Origin: Agrobacterium cucumeris
Lineage (GTDB): Bacteria > Pseudomonadota > Alphaproteobacteria > Rhizobiales > Rhizobiaceae
Direction: 5' to 3'
Assembly (NCBI RefSeq): GCF_030036535.1
Contig: NZ_CP080388.1
Location: forward strand, 1,855,001 to 1,919,000
Length of the DNA stretch: 64,000 bases
Shown here: piece after piece, positions 18,146-28,193 of the stretch
How positions within the stretch are numbered: position 1 is the first letter of the stretch
How the letters are laid out: each line of letters opens with the position of its first letter
The notes under the pieces: generated by a model
Seen by the model: the letters and a program-made list of their open reading frames with translations, nothing else
Database searches by the model: none
Told to the model about the DNA's origin: nothing
Made by a program: the position numbers and the translations under genes

Positions 18146-19966
18146 TCAGGCGCTCTTCGCGATGAAGTGGCCCGGATTGATTTCCTCATGGGCGAGAATG
18201 GCCGGCTCATCGCCGACACGGCGCACGGGATTGGGTATTTCGCCCTCGATCATGGCGATGCGGCGCTCGATGGTCGGATCGGCAACCGGCACGGCCGACA
18301 GCAGGCGGCGGGTATAATCATGCGTCGGCGTTTCGAACACCTGTCGGCGGCTGCCCATTTCCATGATCTGGCCAAGATAAAGCACGGCAACGCGGTGGCT
18401 CATCTTTTCCACGACAGCCATGTCATGGCTGATGAAGAGATAAGCGAGGCCACGCTCGGCCTGCAAATCCATGAACAGATTGATGATCTGCGCCTGAATG
18501 GAGACATCGAGCGCCGAGAGCGCCTCATCGGCGATGATGAGCTTCGGATCGGAAGCCAACGCGCGGGCAATGCAGACGCGCTGGCGCTGACCGCCGGAAA
18601 ACTCGTGCGGATAACGCGCGGCATGTTCGGAGCTGAGGCCCACACGCTCCAGCAATTCATCCACCCGCCGACGTACCGCCTTTTGATCATTGATCAAACT
18701 GTGGGTGTTGATCGGCTCGGCAATCGAAAAACCGACCGTCTTGCGCGGATCGAGCGAGGCGAAGGGATCCTGGAAGATATATTGCACTTCCTGGCGCATG
18801 CGGAAGCGCTCCCCAGCCGACATCTGCGAGTAGCTGCGGCCATTAAAGGCAATTTCACCTGACACGGCTGTCTGGAGCTGCTGGATGGTGCGGCCGATGG
18901 TGGATTTGCCCGACCCGGATTCGCCCACCAGCGCCAGCGTTTCGCCGGCGTGAATATCGAAGCTGACCTTCTGTACGGCGCTGCAACGGTGCGTCGCTTT
19001 GCCGAACAGGTTCTTGCGAATATCGAAACGCACGAACAGGTCCTTGACCGACAGAAGCGGCTTGGCGTCATATTTTGCGGTGTTTTGCACGCGCTCCTCG
19101 CCGATCACGACCGGCTGGCCATCCTGCAGCACGGTAAGCGGCAGGCGCTTCGGAAACTCTTCGCCGGTCATGCTTCCGAGGCGCGGTACGGCGGAAAGCA
19201 GGGCGCGCGTGTAAGGGTGCTGCGGGTTGGCGAAGATGTCTTTTACAGGACCTTCCTCGACCTTCTTGCCTTTCCACATGACAACGACGTCATCGGCCAT
19301 TTCCGCCACCACGCCCATATCATGGGTGATGAAGACCATGCCCATGCCGAGCTTCTTCTGCAGATCGCGCATGATGTTGAGGATCTGCGCCTGAATGGTA
19401 ACGTCAAGCGCCGTCGTCGGCTCGTCGGCGATCAAAAGCTTCGGCCGGCAGGCGAGCGCCATGGCGATCATCACCCGCTGGCGCATGCCGCCGGAAAGCT
19501 GGTGCGGGTAGCGTTTCAGAAGCTCGGCTGCATCGGGCAGTCGCACCATTTCAAGAAGTTCGCGGGCCTGCGCCATGGCAGCCGTCTTGCCCAGCTTTTC
19601 ATGTAGCATCAGCACTTCGCAGATCTGGTCACCGATGGTGAAGACCGGATTGAGCGAGGTCATCGGCTCCTGGAAGATCATGGCGATCTCCTTGCCGCGG
19701 ATCGATCGCATCTCTTTCTGCGAGGCCTTCAGCAGGTCCCGACCTTCAAACAGGATTTTGCCGGTGGGGTAGGTCGCGCCCATCATATCGGCAAGGCGCA
19801 TGGTGGACAGCGAGGTGACCGATTTTCCCGATCCGGACTCGCCGACGATCGCCACGGTCCTGCCGGCTTCCACGGAAAAGGAGATGTCGTCCACGACGCG
19901 GCTGTCGCCGAACTCGACGCTCAGGCCTTCGACCGAGAGGAGGGCGTTGCGGTTTGCGGCAGTCAT
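18146..19966 (-). CDS. Fused dipeptide-type ABC transporter ATPase (DppD-DppF in one chain)
   Basis: The 606-residue protein has two complete ATPase modules. The first has Walker [10 protein letters not shown] near residue 39, signature LSGGMRQR and Walker [13 protein letters not shown]; the second has Walker [10 protein letters not shown] near 355, signature FSGGQRQR and Walker [13 protein letters not shown]. Both end in oligopeptide-type C-terminal extensions. Single-chain fusions (YejF-type) are common in Rhizobiales. It is the first gene of the operon (ATPase, binding protein, DppB, DppC, peptidase). Confidence 0.95.
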   Translation of the reverse strand: MTAANRNALLSVEGLSVEFGDSRVVDDISFSVEAGRTVAIVGESGSGKSVTSLSTMRLADMMGATYPTGKILFEGRDLLKASQKEMRSIRGKEIAMIFQEPMTSLNPVFTIGDQICEVLMLHEKLGKTAAMAQARELLEMVRLPDAAELLKRYPHQLSGGMRQRVMIAMALACRPKLLIADEPTTALDVTIQAQILNIMRDLQKKLGMGMVFITHDMGVVAEMADDVVVMWKGKKVEEGPVKDIFANPQHPYTRALLSAVPRLGSMTGEEFPKRLPLTVLQDGQPVVIGEERVQNTAKYDAKPLLSVKDLFVRFDIRKNLFGKATHRCSAVQKVSFDIHAGETLALVGESGSGKSTIGRTIQQLQTAVSGEIAFNGRSYSQMSAGERFRMRQEVQYIFQDPFASLDPRKTVGFSIAEPINTHSLINDQKAVRRRVDELLERVGLSSEHAARYPHEFSGGQRQRVCIARALASDPKLIIADEALSALDVSIQAQIINLFMDLQAERGLAYLFISHDMAVVEKMSHRVAVLYLGQIMEMGSRRQVFETPTHDYTRRLLSAVPVADPTIERRIAMIEGEIPNPVRRVGDEPAILAHEEINPGHFIAKSA

Positions 19967-20649
19967 GTCAGCGTCTCCGGCTTGGCGTGCGCGGCAATTC
20001 TGGCGCGGCCATCTGAATTATGGAAGGGCAAAAGGGCGTCGGACAGGCGCGAGCATCAAGCGTGGCGCGAAAGAAGGCGAATGTCGCGGAAAAGCGCATG
20101 GTGGCTCACGCCGCCTCAAGGGCGCAATGCGCATCGGATGAGGCCGGCAGGCGCGGATATTGCGATCTTGCCCCGGTTCTGAAAGCCACCGCGTCGGTGC
20201 CGGCAAAATGCCCGGCATCGGCCCCGGAATCGATGTTGCGCATGAAACTGTATTCCCCACCCTTATTTTACAAAAAAGCTAACAAAAGCCGACAATCATG
20301 TCCAGAGTGTTGAACAATTTTTGTGTAATGCTCTACAAATGCGCAGGTGCATTTATTTTGGGCGCGGGTGTCCCTGAAGGTGCGGGACGTCTACCACAGC
20401 TTGTTTTCGGGGAAGACTGTCGCCGGTCGGCGAGTGTCGGAGATCGGTGACAACTCCGATATGTTTGACCTCATCCTCGGGCTTGACCTGACGATCCATA
20501 ACCCGTTGAAGTCGATGGCTGCTCGGGTCAAGCCCGAGGATACGGAGGAAGCATAAGCGGGCAAATTTTATCGCGATGCCGCAGTGGTAGACGATTGTAT
20601 CGTTGCTCGTGTCACAGGCGGATAAACAGTAATGCACAAGGATACCAAC
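19967..20649. other. Intergenic region with promoter area and family B repeat (683 bases)
   Basis: It holds the presumed minus-strand promoter area of the peptide-type importer operon, an AT-rich patch around 20240-20345, and the family B palindrome at 20473-20541. Short open frames here lack coding character and plausible ribosome sites, so no gene is called. Confidence 0.6.
20473..20541. repeat. Palindromic intergenic element, family B copy 1
   Basis: Perfect 16-bp arms, ATCCTCGGGCTTGACC (20473-20488) and GGTCAAGCCCGAGGAT (20526-20541), surround a 37-base centre containing GATCCATAACCCGT. A diverged copy is at 25090-25148. Confidence 0.85.
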
Positions 20650-20943
20650 ATGACGAATAGAACGGGCGCTGTCAGATTATCCGGTTTCCTGCGTTGCGCA
20701 TCGGTGGAGGATATCCGGGTTGTGGAAATCCATCTTCCCGAACACCTTCGTCTGACCAGAGCGGAACCTGGCTGTATTTCCTTTGACGTCACTCAGACCG
20801 ACAATCCTCTGGTCTGGCGGGTAGAGGAACTGTTTGCCGATCGCGCCGCTTTTGATTTCCATCAGCAGCGGACGCAGGCATCGGCGTGGTTCACCGCCAC
20901 CTCCGCCATTCCACGGGATTATGAGATAGCGACACTGGCTTGA
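20650..20943 (+). CDS. ABM-like small monooxygenase-fold protein
   Basis: The 97-residue protein resembles the antibiotic-biosynthesis-monooxygenase (ABM/YgiN) dimeric alpha-beta barrel: LRAEPGCISFDV-type core (here LTRAEPGCISFDVTQ) followed by WRVEELFADRAAFDFHQQ and AWF. These enzymes oxidise quinols or aromatic compounds or degrade haem. The ATG at 20650 has AAGGATA upstream; an in-frame ATG 18 bases earlier is less well placed. The neighbouring gene encodes an aromatic-acid enzyme, so an auxiliary quinol role is possible but unproven. Confidence 0.75.
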   Translation: MTNRTGAVRLSGFLRCASVEDIRVVEIHLPEHLRLTRAEPGCISFDVTQTDNPLVWRVEELFADRAAFDFHQQRTQASAWFTATSAIPRDYEIATLA

Positions 20944-21003
20944 ATGCGGGTTGGCCGCAGCGACATTCCTGTCGGCTGCGGCCTGATCGTATCGTGACGA
21001 TGC

Positions 21004-22941
21004 CTATTCCCTCGGCATGCCGACCGGCGGGGCAAGGCGCCGTTGCGCGGCAATGCGGAAGGGTGCGTTCATGGCGCCATAGCCGGCATAGGCACCACGC
21101 CGCTCGATGATCTCGAAGAAGAAACCTTCACCGAAGGTGCGGCTGTAGATCTGGAAATATTCGCCGTTGTCGTCGCGGTCATAAAGAATGCTTGCTTCTC
21201 GCAGGGCATCGGAAAATTCCGGCTCCAGACCAAAGCGGGCTTCCAGATCGTCGTAATAATTGCGCGAGATCGGCAGGGCGTGGAAACCGCGCACCTGCAT
21301 GGCCTTGGCTGTCGCGAAAATATCATCGGTGGCAAATGCGATGTGCTGGATGCTGGTGCCGAAACCCTCGGCCAGAAATTTGCCGGCGAAGGTCTTGCGG
21401 TTATCCGCACCGTTCATGGTCAGGCGGAAATGCGGTGCCGGCACGCTTTCGATCGCCTGACTGCGCACCAGCCCGCCGGGATCGACCACATCGACCATCG
21501 GTGTGCGGCGGGTGGAAAACAGCGAGGTGTAAAATAGAAGCCAGGTCAGCATTTCATCATAATGCGTTGTTTGCGCAAGGTGATCGATGCGCTTCAGGCC
21601 GGCATTGTCGGCTGCTTTCTGTCCCTGCGTCGGCACAAATTCATTGTCCCAGATGGAAGCGAGCGCCGGCGAAGCATCGAGAAAATAGATGACGCCGTTG
21701 CCCACGCCCTGAATGGCGGGAACAGCGACTTCACCCGTCTTGCGCGGTTCCGTGAAGGTCGGCGCGCCGAGCGCTTCGGCCCGGGCAAGGGCCGCCTGCG
21801 CATCATCCACCTTCAGGCCAAAGGCATAGGCATTGGTGCCGTGGATGGAATAGGACGCGCCAGCGAAACTGTCGCCTTCATCGCTGGTATTGATGACAAT
21901 GCGGATATCGCCCTGCGTATAAAGATCGACATCGCGATTGCGGTGCCTGCCGGTTCTTTCGAAGCCTAGCGTGGCGAGCAATGCCTCCAGATGGGCCTTT
22001 TCCTCCGGTGCCGTGGTGAATTCGACGAATTCCACCCCTTGCGTTTGCGCCCGTTCCGGCATGGCCGGCACGTCGATGCGAATATCAGGCTCTAGACGGC
22101 GCACCTGATCCATGAGGTTGATGAGCGAACGATGACCGTCTTCGGCGAGCAGGCGGGCTGAGCCACCGCGAAACTGATCGTTGAAGATTTCCAGCGACAG
22201 CGGGCCGCTATAGCCGGTGGCGGCGACGGCGCGCATGAAATCCACGACAGGCAGATCGCCTTCGCCGGGCATGTTGCGGAAATGACGGCTCCAATAGAGC
22301 AGGTCCATGTCGATCAGCGGCGCATCGGCCAGCTGCACGATGAAAATCTTGTCGCCGGGAATGGAGCGGATCGAATTGGGGTCGATCTTGCGCGACAAAG
22401 TGTGGAAACTGTCGAGAATGATGCCGACATTGGCGTGGTCGGCACGGCGAACCACCTCCCATGCATCGCGGTGGTCACTGATATGGCGGCCCCAGGCCAG
22501 CGCCTCATAACCGACACGCACGCCATGTTTGGCCGCAAGCTCGCCCAGTTGATGGAAATCGGCGGCGGCGCGGTCGATGCCGCCGAGCGACACGGGTGAC
22601 ACGTTGGAGCAGATCAGCATCAGATCGGTGCCGAGTTCGCCCATGATGTCAAATTTCCGCTGCGCGCGTTCAAAGGCGCGGGCGCGGTGCGGCTCCGGCA
22701 TGCCCTCGAAATCGCGGAATGGCTGGAAAAGCGTGATATCCAGCCCATGATCGGCGGCCAGCGCCTTCACCTCGCGCGGGGAGGCGTCATAGGTCAGGAA
22801 ATCGTTTTCGAAAATCTCCACGCCGCTGAAGCCCGCCTTGGCGATGGCCGCCAGTTTTTCGGGGAATTCGCCGCTGATCGATACGGTTGCAATGGATGTG
22901 CGCATTGGCATGCCGTGTCTGCCTGTGTCATAGCTCGCCAT
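21004..22941 (-). CDS. quiC: 3-dehydroshikimate dehydratase fused to HPPD-like domain (QuiC type)
   Basis: The 645-residue fusion has a TIM-barrel xylose-isomerase-like domain (residues 1 to about 290; ATVSISGEFPEKLAAIAKAGFSG opening split in register with EIFENDF) and a C-terminal vicinal-oxygen-chelate domain like 4-hydroxyphenylpyruvate dioxygenase (about 300-630; IDHLAQTTHYDEM, IQHIAFATDDIF, GEGFFFEIIERRG). This layout matches Pseudomonas QuiC1, which converts 3-dehydroshikimate to protocatechuate with the N-terminal domain. The ATG at 22939-22941 follows AAGGAAGG. It is divergent from a TetR gene and close to aroQ, aroE and the pca genes, which supports a catabolic role. Confidence 0.88.
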   Translation of the reverse strand: MASYDTGRHGMPMRTSIATVSISGEFPEKLAAIAKAGFSGVEIFENDFLTYDASPREVKALAADHGLDITLFQPFRDFEGMPEPHRARAFERAQRKFDIMGELGTDLMLICSNVSPVSLGGIDRAAADFHQLGELAAKHGVRVGYEALAWGRHISDHRDAWEVVRRADHANVGIILDSFHTLSRKIDPNSIRSIPGDKIFIVQLADAPLIDMDLLYWSRHFRNMPGEGDLPVVDFMRAVAATGYSGPLSLEIFNDQFRGGSARLLAEDGHRSLINLMDQVRRLEPDIRIDVPAMPERAQTQGVEFVEFTTAPEEKAHLEALLATLGFERTGRHRNRDVDLYTQGDIRIVINTSDEGDSFAGASYSIHGTNAYAFGLKVDDAQAALARAEALGAPTFTEPRKTGEVAVPAIQGVGNGVIYFLDASPALASIWDNEFVPTQGQKAADNAGLKRIDHLAQTTHYDEMLTWLLFYTSLFSTRRTPMVDVVDPGGLVRSQAIESVPAPHFRLTMNGADNRKTFAGKFLAEGFGTSIQHIAFATDDIFATAKAMQVRGFHALPISRNYYDDLEARFGLEPEFSDALREASILYDRDDNGEYFQIYSRTFGEGFFFEIIERRGAYAGYGAMNAPFRIAAQRRLAPPVGMPRE

Positions 22942-22967
22942 ATTGCCTTCCTTTTCAGCCTTATGTA

Positions 22968-22986
22968 CTGATTGGTTAATAATCAG
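22968..22986. promoter_or_regulatory. Candidate TetR operator between quiC and the TetR gene
   Basis: CTGATTGGTTAATAATCAG has perfect 6-bp arms (CTGATT/AATCAG) around 7 bases. It lies 27 bases upstream of quiC and 29 upstream of the regulator, as expected for a divergent-promoter operator. The preceding bases extend it to GTACTGATTGGTTAAT, which resembles a site at 28343. Confidence 0.55.
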
Positions 22987-23014
22987 GGCGTGACCGCAGG
23001 CCGCTGCCCCACCG

Positions 23015-23719
23015 ATGGAATGGATGATGACCAAAAGCGTAATTTCGAACGGAACCCGAGACAGCCGGCAGGCGAAGCGCGATCCGGAAGGGGTTCGCTG
23101 CGACATTCTTTCGGTGGCAATGGAAGAGTTTTCGCAGAACGGTCTCTCCGGCGCCCGCATTGATGAAATTGCGGCCCGCACGCGCACGTCCAAGCGCATG
23201 ATCTATTATTACTTCAGCGACAAGGAGAGCCTTTATCAGCGTGTGCTGGAAGAGGCCTATGCCAAGGTGCGCGGCGGTGAGAGCGATCTGGAGCTGGACG
23301 ACCTGGAGCCGGCAGCGGCGCTCGACAAGCTCTGTCGGTTCACCTTTGATCACCACCGGCGCAATCCGGCCTTCATCCGCATGGTGATGATCGAGAACAT
23401 CCATCACGGCCGCCACATGCAGTCCTCCGAAACGATCCGCCAGTTGAACCGCCCGGCCATCGATGCGCTGGAAAGCGTGCTGCTGCGCGGCCAGAAAGGC
23501 GGCATCTTCCGCGATGGCATCGATGCGCTGGAACTGCACTGGCAGATCAGCGCGCTGTCTTTCTTCAACGTTTCGAACGCCGAGACCTTTTCGTTCATCT
23601 TCGGCGATAGCCTGTTTACCGAAAAGGGTCAGGAGACATTGTCGCGGCATGTCAGCGACATGGTGCTGCGTTATGTGCTGACGCCCGGCCATATCACGAC
23701 GATCGGGAAAAACGGTTGA
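23015..23719 (+). CDS. TetR/AcrR-family transcriptional regulator
   Basis: The protein is about 234 residues; ATGs at 23015, 23024 and 23027 are all possible starts and none has a clear ribosome site. The N-terminal TetR helix-turn-helix reads [29 protein letters not shown] (shown here across two motifs, about residues 48-76), followed by a variable ligand-binding domain. Divergent orientation from quiC and a palindrome between them suggest it represses the dehydroshikimate/quinate genes. Its 3' end overlaps the convergent aroQ 3' end by 26 bases. Confidence 0.88.
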   Translation: MEWMMTKSVISNGTRDSRQAKRDPEGVRCDILSVAMEEFSQNGLSGARIDEIAARTRTSKRMIYYYFSDKESLYQRVLEEAYAKVRGGESDLELDDLEPAAALDKLCRFTFDHHRRNPAFIRMVMIENIHHGRHMQSSETIRQLNRPAIDALESVLLRGQKGGIFRDGIDALELHWQISALSFFNVSNAETFSFIFGDSLFTEKGQETLSRHVSDMVLRYVLTPGHITTIGKNG

Positions 23720-24137
23720 TGAGATGGCGTAATGCCACCTCGTAACCTTCGATGCCGAGACCGGCGACTACGCCTTCGGCGCGGGTCGAGACGTAGGAAT
23801 GGTGGCGGAAAACCTCGCGTTTGTGGATGTTGGAAATATGAACCTCGATGACAGGTGCTTCGAAGGCATTCAGCGCATCGAGGATCGCCACTGACGTGTG
23901 GGTGAAGGCCCCAGGATTGATGACGATGCCTGATGACTTGCCCCGCGCTTCGTGAATCCAGTCAATCAGCTCATATTCGCGGTTGCTCTGGGCAAAGAAC
24001 AGCTCATGGCCGGCAGCATCGGCCACCTTGCGGCAGTTGGCCTCCACATCGGCCATGGTCTCATGGCCGTAAATTTCCGGCTGGCGCTGGCCGAGCAGGT
24101 TGAGATTCGGTCCGTTCAAAACAGTAAAAAGGCTCAT
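23694..24137 (-). CDS. aroQ: Type II 3-dehydroquinate dehydratase
   Basis: The 147-residue type II dehydroquinase has the family motifs [28 protein letters not shown] and [11 protein letters not shown]. It interconverts 3-dehydroquinate and 3-dehydroshikimate. The ATG at 24135-24137 (MSLFTVLN) overlaps the aroE stop by four bases. The linkage to quiC and an importer suggests a catabolic (quinate-degrading) copy rather than the biosynthetic housekeeping one, though sequence alone cannot decide. Confidence 0.94.
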   Translation of the reverse strand: MSLFTVLNGPNLNLLGQRQPEIYGHETMADVEANCRKVADAAGHELFFAQSNREYELIDWIHEARGKSSGIVINPGAFTHTSVAILDALNAFEAPVIEVHISNIHKREVFRHHSYVSTRAEGVVAGLGIEGYEVALRHLINRFSRSS

Positions 24138-25003
24138 GCTACGCCTTCCGCCATGCAAAGCTCGGTGAAATGCGCCGTCATGCGCTCAGCATCCGGCTCG
24201 CGGCCGCAAAAGAGACGGAACGCGCCGACGGCCTGAAACACGGTCATGCCGCCGCCGGGCAGGGTGCGACAGCCTTTTTTCGCTGCCGTCGCCAGAAGTT
24301 CGGTGACGAGCGGCATATAGACGATATCGGCCACCCAGTGCCGCTGTTCGATGAGATCTGCCGCAACCGGCATGCCGGGATGCGCGGGCATGCCCATCGG
24401 CGTCGCATGGATGAGACCATCGGCGAAGGGCAGTGAGGAAGCCGGGTCTTTGACGGCAAAGGCGCGGCCCTCGCCGAAACGGGCGTTCAGCTCGTCGGCC
24501 AACCTTTCCGCCCGAGGGAAATCGCGGTCGAAAATATCGAGACGGGTGATGTCGAGCTTCAGTGCGGCATGGGCCACCGCCACACCCGCCCCGCCAGCGC
24601 CAACCAGCAGCGCCCGGCCACGTTTCGCATCCGGCAGGCCGCGCACGAAACTTTCATAAAAGCCGTACCAGTCGGTATTGTGGCCGATGCGGCGGCCATC
24701 CTTGAAGACAACGGTGTTGACCGCGCCAAGCATGCGGGCATCGTCAGAGAGTTCATCCAGATGCGGAATAACCGCCTGTTTGAACGGATGGGTGATGTTG
24801 GTACCGGCAAAACCGCGCGTTTCCAGCTCATCGAGCAGATCGGGAAGGGCGCTTGCCGGCAATTGGCGGGCGGTGACATCCACCAGCTCATAGGAGTAAT
24901 CGAGGCCGTGGGCAGCCCCTTCGCGCATGTGCAGCGCGGGCGACTTGGAAAGCTGGATATCGGCGCCTATCAGGCCGACCTTGAAGGATTTTGTTTCTGT
25001 CAT
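24134..25003 (-). CDS. aroE: Shikimate/quinate 5-dehydrogenase
   Basis: The 289-residue enzyme has SKSP (19-22), the catalytic lysine K75 in NITHPFK, D111 in HNTDWYG and the nucleotide-binding loop [11 protein letters not shown] (about 137-147). It reversibly oxidises shikimate to 3-dehydroshikimate; some relatives also take quinate. The ATG at 25001-25003 is chosen because the longer frame runs into an intergenic repeat. It is coupled to aroQ, and a catabolic role is inferred from the neighbouring quiC and pca genes. Confidence 0.92.
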   Translation of the reverse strand: MTETKSFKVGLIGADIQLSKSPALHMREGAAHGLDYSYELVDVTARQLPASALPDLLDELETRGFAGTNITHPFKQAVIPHLDELSDDARMLGAVNTVVFKDGRRIGHNTDWYGFYESFVRGLPDAKRGRALLVGAGGAGVAVAHAALKLDITRLDIFDRDFPRAERLADELNARFGEGRAFAVKDPASSLPFADGLIHATPMGMPAHPGMPVAADLIEQRHWVADIVYMPLVTELLATAAKKGCRTLPGGGMTVFQAVGAFRLFCGREPDAERMTAHFTELCMAEGVA

Positions 25004-25089
25004 GATCGGGTCGTTCGTCGTTTCGGGGCAGGCTCCGCCTGCCTTCAGGTTGCTGGCGAGGTATTGAGACCTCTCCTTCGTCACCTCCC

Positions 25090-25148
25090 CGGGCTTGACC
25101 TGAGGATCCATAGCCCGTGGAAATCAGTGGTTCCTCGGGTCAAGCCCG
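25090..25148. repeat. Palindromic intergenic element, family B copy 2
   Basis: Arms CGGGCTTGACC (25090-25100) and GGTCAAGCCCG (25138-25148) enclose GATCCATAGCCCGTGG. The element lies between aroE and the transporter ATPase gene and shares its arms and part of its centre with the copy at 20473. Confidence 0.8.
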
Positions 25149-25206
25149 AGGATGACGTTGCGTATGCCGGGAGGTCGCCACAAGTCTGAGGGCAGATGGA
25201 CGAACC

Positions 25207-25968
25207 TCAGTGGTGGGCGAGAATTTCGCCGAGGAATGTGCGGGTGCGCTGGTGCTTGGGGTCGCGGAAGAACTCGTCCGGCGGGCCTTCCTCGATGATC
25301 TCGCCTTCCGACATGAAGATCACGCGGTCTGCCACCTGCCGGGCGAAACCCATTTCATGGGTGACGCAGATCATTGTCATGCCATCACGGGCAAGGCCGA
25401 TCATGGTGTCGAGCACCTCTTTCACCATTTCCGGGTCGAGCGCCGAGGTCGGCTCGTCGAACAACATGGCTTTCGGCTCCATGCACAACGCCCGGGCAAT
25501 CGCTGCGCGCTGCTGCTGGCCGCCGGAAAGCTGGGCCGGGTATTTATCGGCCTGATTGAGAATGCGCACGCGCTCCAGATATTTGCGCGCCGTCGCTTCC
25601 GCATCGGCTTTCGACAGGCCCTTCACCCGCATGGGGGCCAGCGTGCAGTTTTCCATGATGGTCTTGTGCGGGAAGAGATTGAAGCTCTGGAACACCATGC
25701 CCACCTCGCGGCGAACGGCATCGATGGCGCGGCTGGAATCCGAAAGCGTGGTTCCCTCGACCGTGATCTTGCCCTCCTGGATTTCCTCCAGATGGTTGAT
25801 GCAGCGGATGAGGGTGGATTTTCCCGAACCGGACGGACCGCAAAGGACGATTTTTTCGCCCTTGCGAACCGTCATGTCGATATTCTTAAGCGCATGGAAG
25901 GCTCCATACCACTTTCCAACCCCTTGAAGGGCGATAAGCGGAACCTCGGCAGTGGCGGATTGCGGCAT
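25207..25968 (-). CDS. Polar amino acid-type ABC transporter ATPase (GlnQ-like)
   Basis: The 253-residue ATPase has Walker [10 protein letters not shown] (about 44-52), signature LSGGQQQR, Walker [12 protein letters not shown] and a switch histidine in CVTHEMGFA. It is the last gene of a four-gene importer operon (permease, permease, binding protein, ATPase) and begins 13 bases after the binding-protein gene. Although the family is named for amino acids, the neighbouring shikimate/quinate enzymes make an organic-acid substrate plausible. Confidence 0.94.
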   Translation of the reverse strand: MPQSATAEVPLIALQGVGKWYGAFHALKNIDMTVRKGEKIVLCGPSGSGKSTLIRCINHLEEIQEGKITVEGTTLSDSSRAIDAVRREVGMVFQSFNLFPHKTIMENCTLAPMRVKGLSKADAEATARKYLERVRILNQADKYPAQLSGGQQQRAAIARALCMEPKAMLFDEPTSALDPEMVKEVLDTMIGLARDGMTMICVTHEMGFARQVADRVIFMSEGEIIEEGPPDEFFRDPKHQRTRTFLGEILAHH

Positions 25969-25981
25969 GGAAACCTCCTGC

Positions 25982-26821
25982 TTACTTCACGGTGAACGGG
26001 ATGTCGGGCAGGCTGTCCGGGAAGGCCGGAACTTCGCGCTTCATCCACTTGTCGTAGATCTTGGCCAGCTGGCCATCGGACTTGATCTTGTCGAGGAAGG
26101 CGTTGACTGTTTCGTTCCAGTCCTTTTCACCCGGGCGGGTGCCGGCGCCGTTATAAAGCGTCGTCAGATCGAACTTCGGCTCGTATTTGCCTTCGGCCGC
26201 CTTGTTCAGCCGGTCACCATAAAACTGGTTGCCGCCGACAACCTCGACCTGGCCGGAGATCAGCGCCTGAATATTGGCGGCGTCATCGTCGAAACGCAGG
26301 ATATTGGCCTTCGAGCCAGCGCCTGCCGTGATCGAAGTGTCCATCGCGCTCGACTTCGGCACACCGACGGAAACGCCGGTCAGGTCGTCATAACCGGCGA
26401 TCTTCTTGTCTTTCGGGCCATAGACGGACAGCACGTTGCCGGCATAGGGCTTGGAATATTGAATGGTCTTGGCGCGTTCGGCGGTCATGCCCATGGTCGC
26501 GAACAACAGGTCGACCTTACCGGTCAGAAGTGCCGGAATACGGTTGGCCACGGCGAGCGGCACGAATTCGACCTTGACGCCGAGATAATCGGCAAAGGCC
26601 TTGCCGATATCGGCATCGAGGCCGTCCTGCACGCCGCTGGAATTGACGAAGCCCCATGGCGAATTGTCGCCCTGAATGCCGATGACGACCTTGCCCTTGG
26701 CTTTTGCCTCTTCCACCGTGCCGGCGAAAGCATCGACCGGTGCGACAAAGGGCAGGGCAACCGTTGCCGCGGCAAGCGCGAGCAGGGCGCGACGAGAGAA
26801 TTTCATGCTGGTGGTTTTCAT
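25982..26821 (-). CDS. Periplasmic binding protein, polar amino acid type (SBP_bac_3)
   Basis: The 279-residue protein has a secretion signal with twin arginines ([17 protein letters not shown]) and a cleavage site near AFA-GTVEEA, then the family-3 binding fold ([45 protein letters not shown]). The start at 26819-26821 gives [11 protein letters not shown]; an internal ATG at 26804-26806 is possible. It captures the ligand for the two permeases encoded upstream. An acidic aromatic-related ligand such as shikimate or quinate is my inference from context. Confidence 0.92.
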   Translation of the reverse strand: MKTTSMKFSRRALLALAAATVALPFVAPVDAFAGTVEEAKAKGKVVIGIQGDNSPWGFVNSSGVQDGLDADIGKAFADYLGVKVEFVPLAVANRIPALLTGKVDLLFATMGMTAERAKTIQYSKPYAGNVLSVYGPKDKKIAGYDDLTGVSVGVPKSSAMDTSITAGAGSKANILRFDDDAANIQALISGQVEVVGGNQFYGDRLNKAAEGKYEPKFDLTTLYNGAGTRPGEKDWNETVNAFLDKIKSDGQLAKIYDKWMKREVPAFPDSLPDIPFTVK

Positions 26822-26863
26822 CTTTTGCTCCTCCTTACAAAGCTGATGAGATGGTTCTGGTTG

Positions 26864-27514
26864 TTAACGGGAATTGGCCTGCATCCGTCTCTCCACACCC
26901 GCACCCCATAGGGAAAGCGGCCAGCAGATCAGGAAATAGATGATGCCGACGATGGCAAACACGGTGAGCGGGCGGAACGTCTGGTTGGAGACAATCTGGC
27001 CGGCGCGCGACAGCTCGACGAAACCGACGATGGCGGCAAGCGAGGTGCCCTTGATGAGCTGCACGAGGAAACCGATGGTGGCCGGCAGCGAAATCTTGAA
27101 GGCCTGCGGCAGAACCACGTCCTTCATGCGGGAGATATAATGCAGGCCAAGCGCATTGGCGGCCTCCGTCTGGCCTTTTGGCACCGCCTGAATGCCGCCA
27201 CGCCAGATTTCGCCGAGGAAGGCGCTGGCATGCAGGGTGAAGGCGATGGCGACAGCAATCCAGGCATCGACATTGAGGCCGGCAAGCGCCACGCCGTAAT
27301 AAACCACGAAAAGCTGCATCAGGAGCGGCGTGCCCTGGAAGACGGCGATATAACCGGTGCTGGCGCGCTGGATCGCCGGGCTTTCGGCAACACGGGCAAG
27401 CGCCACGCAAAGGCCGAATATGCCACCGCCGATAAAGCCGATCACCGTCAGCGCCAGCGTCCATTTCAGGCCTTGCATCAGGAAGAAGAGTTCGTTGGGA
27501 CCGATGGATTCCAT
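26864..27514 (-). CDS. Polar amino acid-type ABC permease (HisM/GlnP-like)
   Basis: The 216-residue permease has about five membrane segments and the family loop AANALGLHYISRMKDVVLPQ (EAA motif). It starts MESIGPNELFFLMQG at the ATG at 27512-27514, ten bases after the upstream permease gene. It forms a heteromeric channel with that neighbour. Confidence 0.92.
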   Translation of the reverse strand: MESIGPNELFFLMQGLKWTLALTVIGFIGGGIFGLCVALARVAESPAIQRASTGYIAVFQGTPLLMQLFVVYYGVALAGLNVDAWIAVAIAFTLHASAFLGEIWRGGIQAVPKGQTEAANALGLHYISRMKDVVLPQAFKISLPATIGFLVQLIKGTSLAAIVGFVELSRAGQIVSNQTFRPLTVFAIVGIIYFLICWPLSLWGAGVERRMQANSR

Positions 27515-27524
27515 TGTCTTTTCC

Positions 27525-28193
27525 TCACTTGACCGGATAGCTGAAGGATGCGCGGGAGATGAGCGAGAAGATGCCCATCATCAGCGAGGAAATGACCAGA
27601 TAGAGCAGCGTGATCGAGAAATAGACCTCGAACGACCGGAAGGTGTCCGCCTCGATCTTCTGGGCTACGGATGTCAGTTCGTAAGCGGCGATCGAGGTGC
27701 AGACCGAGGTGGTCAGCGTCAGCATGATGAACTGGCTGGTGAGCGAGGGATAGACCGCGCGCAGCGCCGGCTTCAGAATGATGTGGCGGAATATCTGTGA
27801 CCGGTGCAGGCCGAGCGCCAGCCCCGCCTCCACCTGTCCCTTGGGAATGGAATCCACGCCGCCGCGAATGATTTCAATGGCATAGGCACCGCCGTTGAGA
27901 GCCAGCGCAATGATGGCGGTAACGGTGGGGTTAAGCTTGATGCCAACCTGCGGCAGAGCGAAGAAAATGAAGAATATCTGCACCAGAAACGGCGTGTTGC
28001 GGATGGCTTCGACGAAGCCAATGACCAGACCGCGCAGCAGTTTGAACCGCGAACGACGGGCGACCACGCCGAGAACCCCGATGACGGTGGCAAGCGACAT
28101 GCCGGCAATGGCAAGGCCGATCGTCGCCAGACAGGCCAAAAGCAGCTCGGGCAGGCGGTCCGCGACCACCGAAAAATCGAGACTGTAAGACAT
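27525..28193 (-). CDS. Polar amino acid-type ABC permease (HisQ/GlnP-like)
   Basis: The 222-residue permease starts MSYSLDFSVVADRLPE, with GGAGGAAG almost abutting the ATG at 28191-28193; an in-frame codon four residues earlier is less likely. The EAA loop reads VEAGLALGLHRSQIFRHIIL. It is the first gene of the importer operon. A candidate operator resembling the quiC-TetR site lies 150 bases upstream. Confidence 0.92.
   Translation of the reverse strand: MSYSLDFSVVADRLPELLLACLATIGLAIAGMSLATVIGVLGVVARRSRFKLLRGLVIGFVEAIRNTPFLVQIFFIFFALPQVGIKLNPTVTAIIALALNGGAYAIEIIRGGVDSIPKGQVEAGLALGLHRSQIFRHIILKPALRAVYPSLTSQFIMLTLTTSVCTSIAAYELTSVAQKIEADTFRSFEVYFSITLLYLVISSLMMGIFSLISRASFSYPVK

Noticed and set aside
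16818..18317. 499-codon plus-strand open frame opposite the peptide-binding-protein gene
   Set aside because: It is a shadow of a gene with a clear signal peptide and SBP_bac_5 pattern.
20020..20313. 97-codon plus-strand open frame between the peptide importer and the ABM-like gene
   Set aside because: There is no plausible ribosome site, its composition is Ala/Lys/Ser-rich, and it overlaps the promoter area of the divergent operon.
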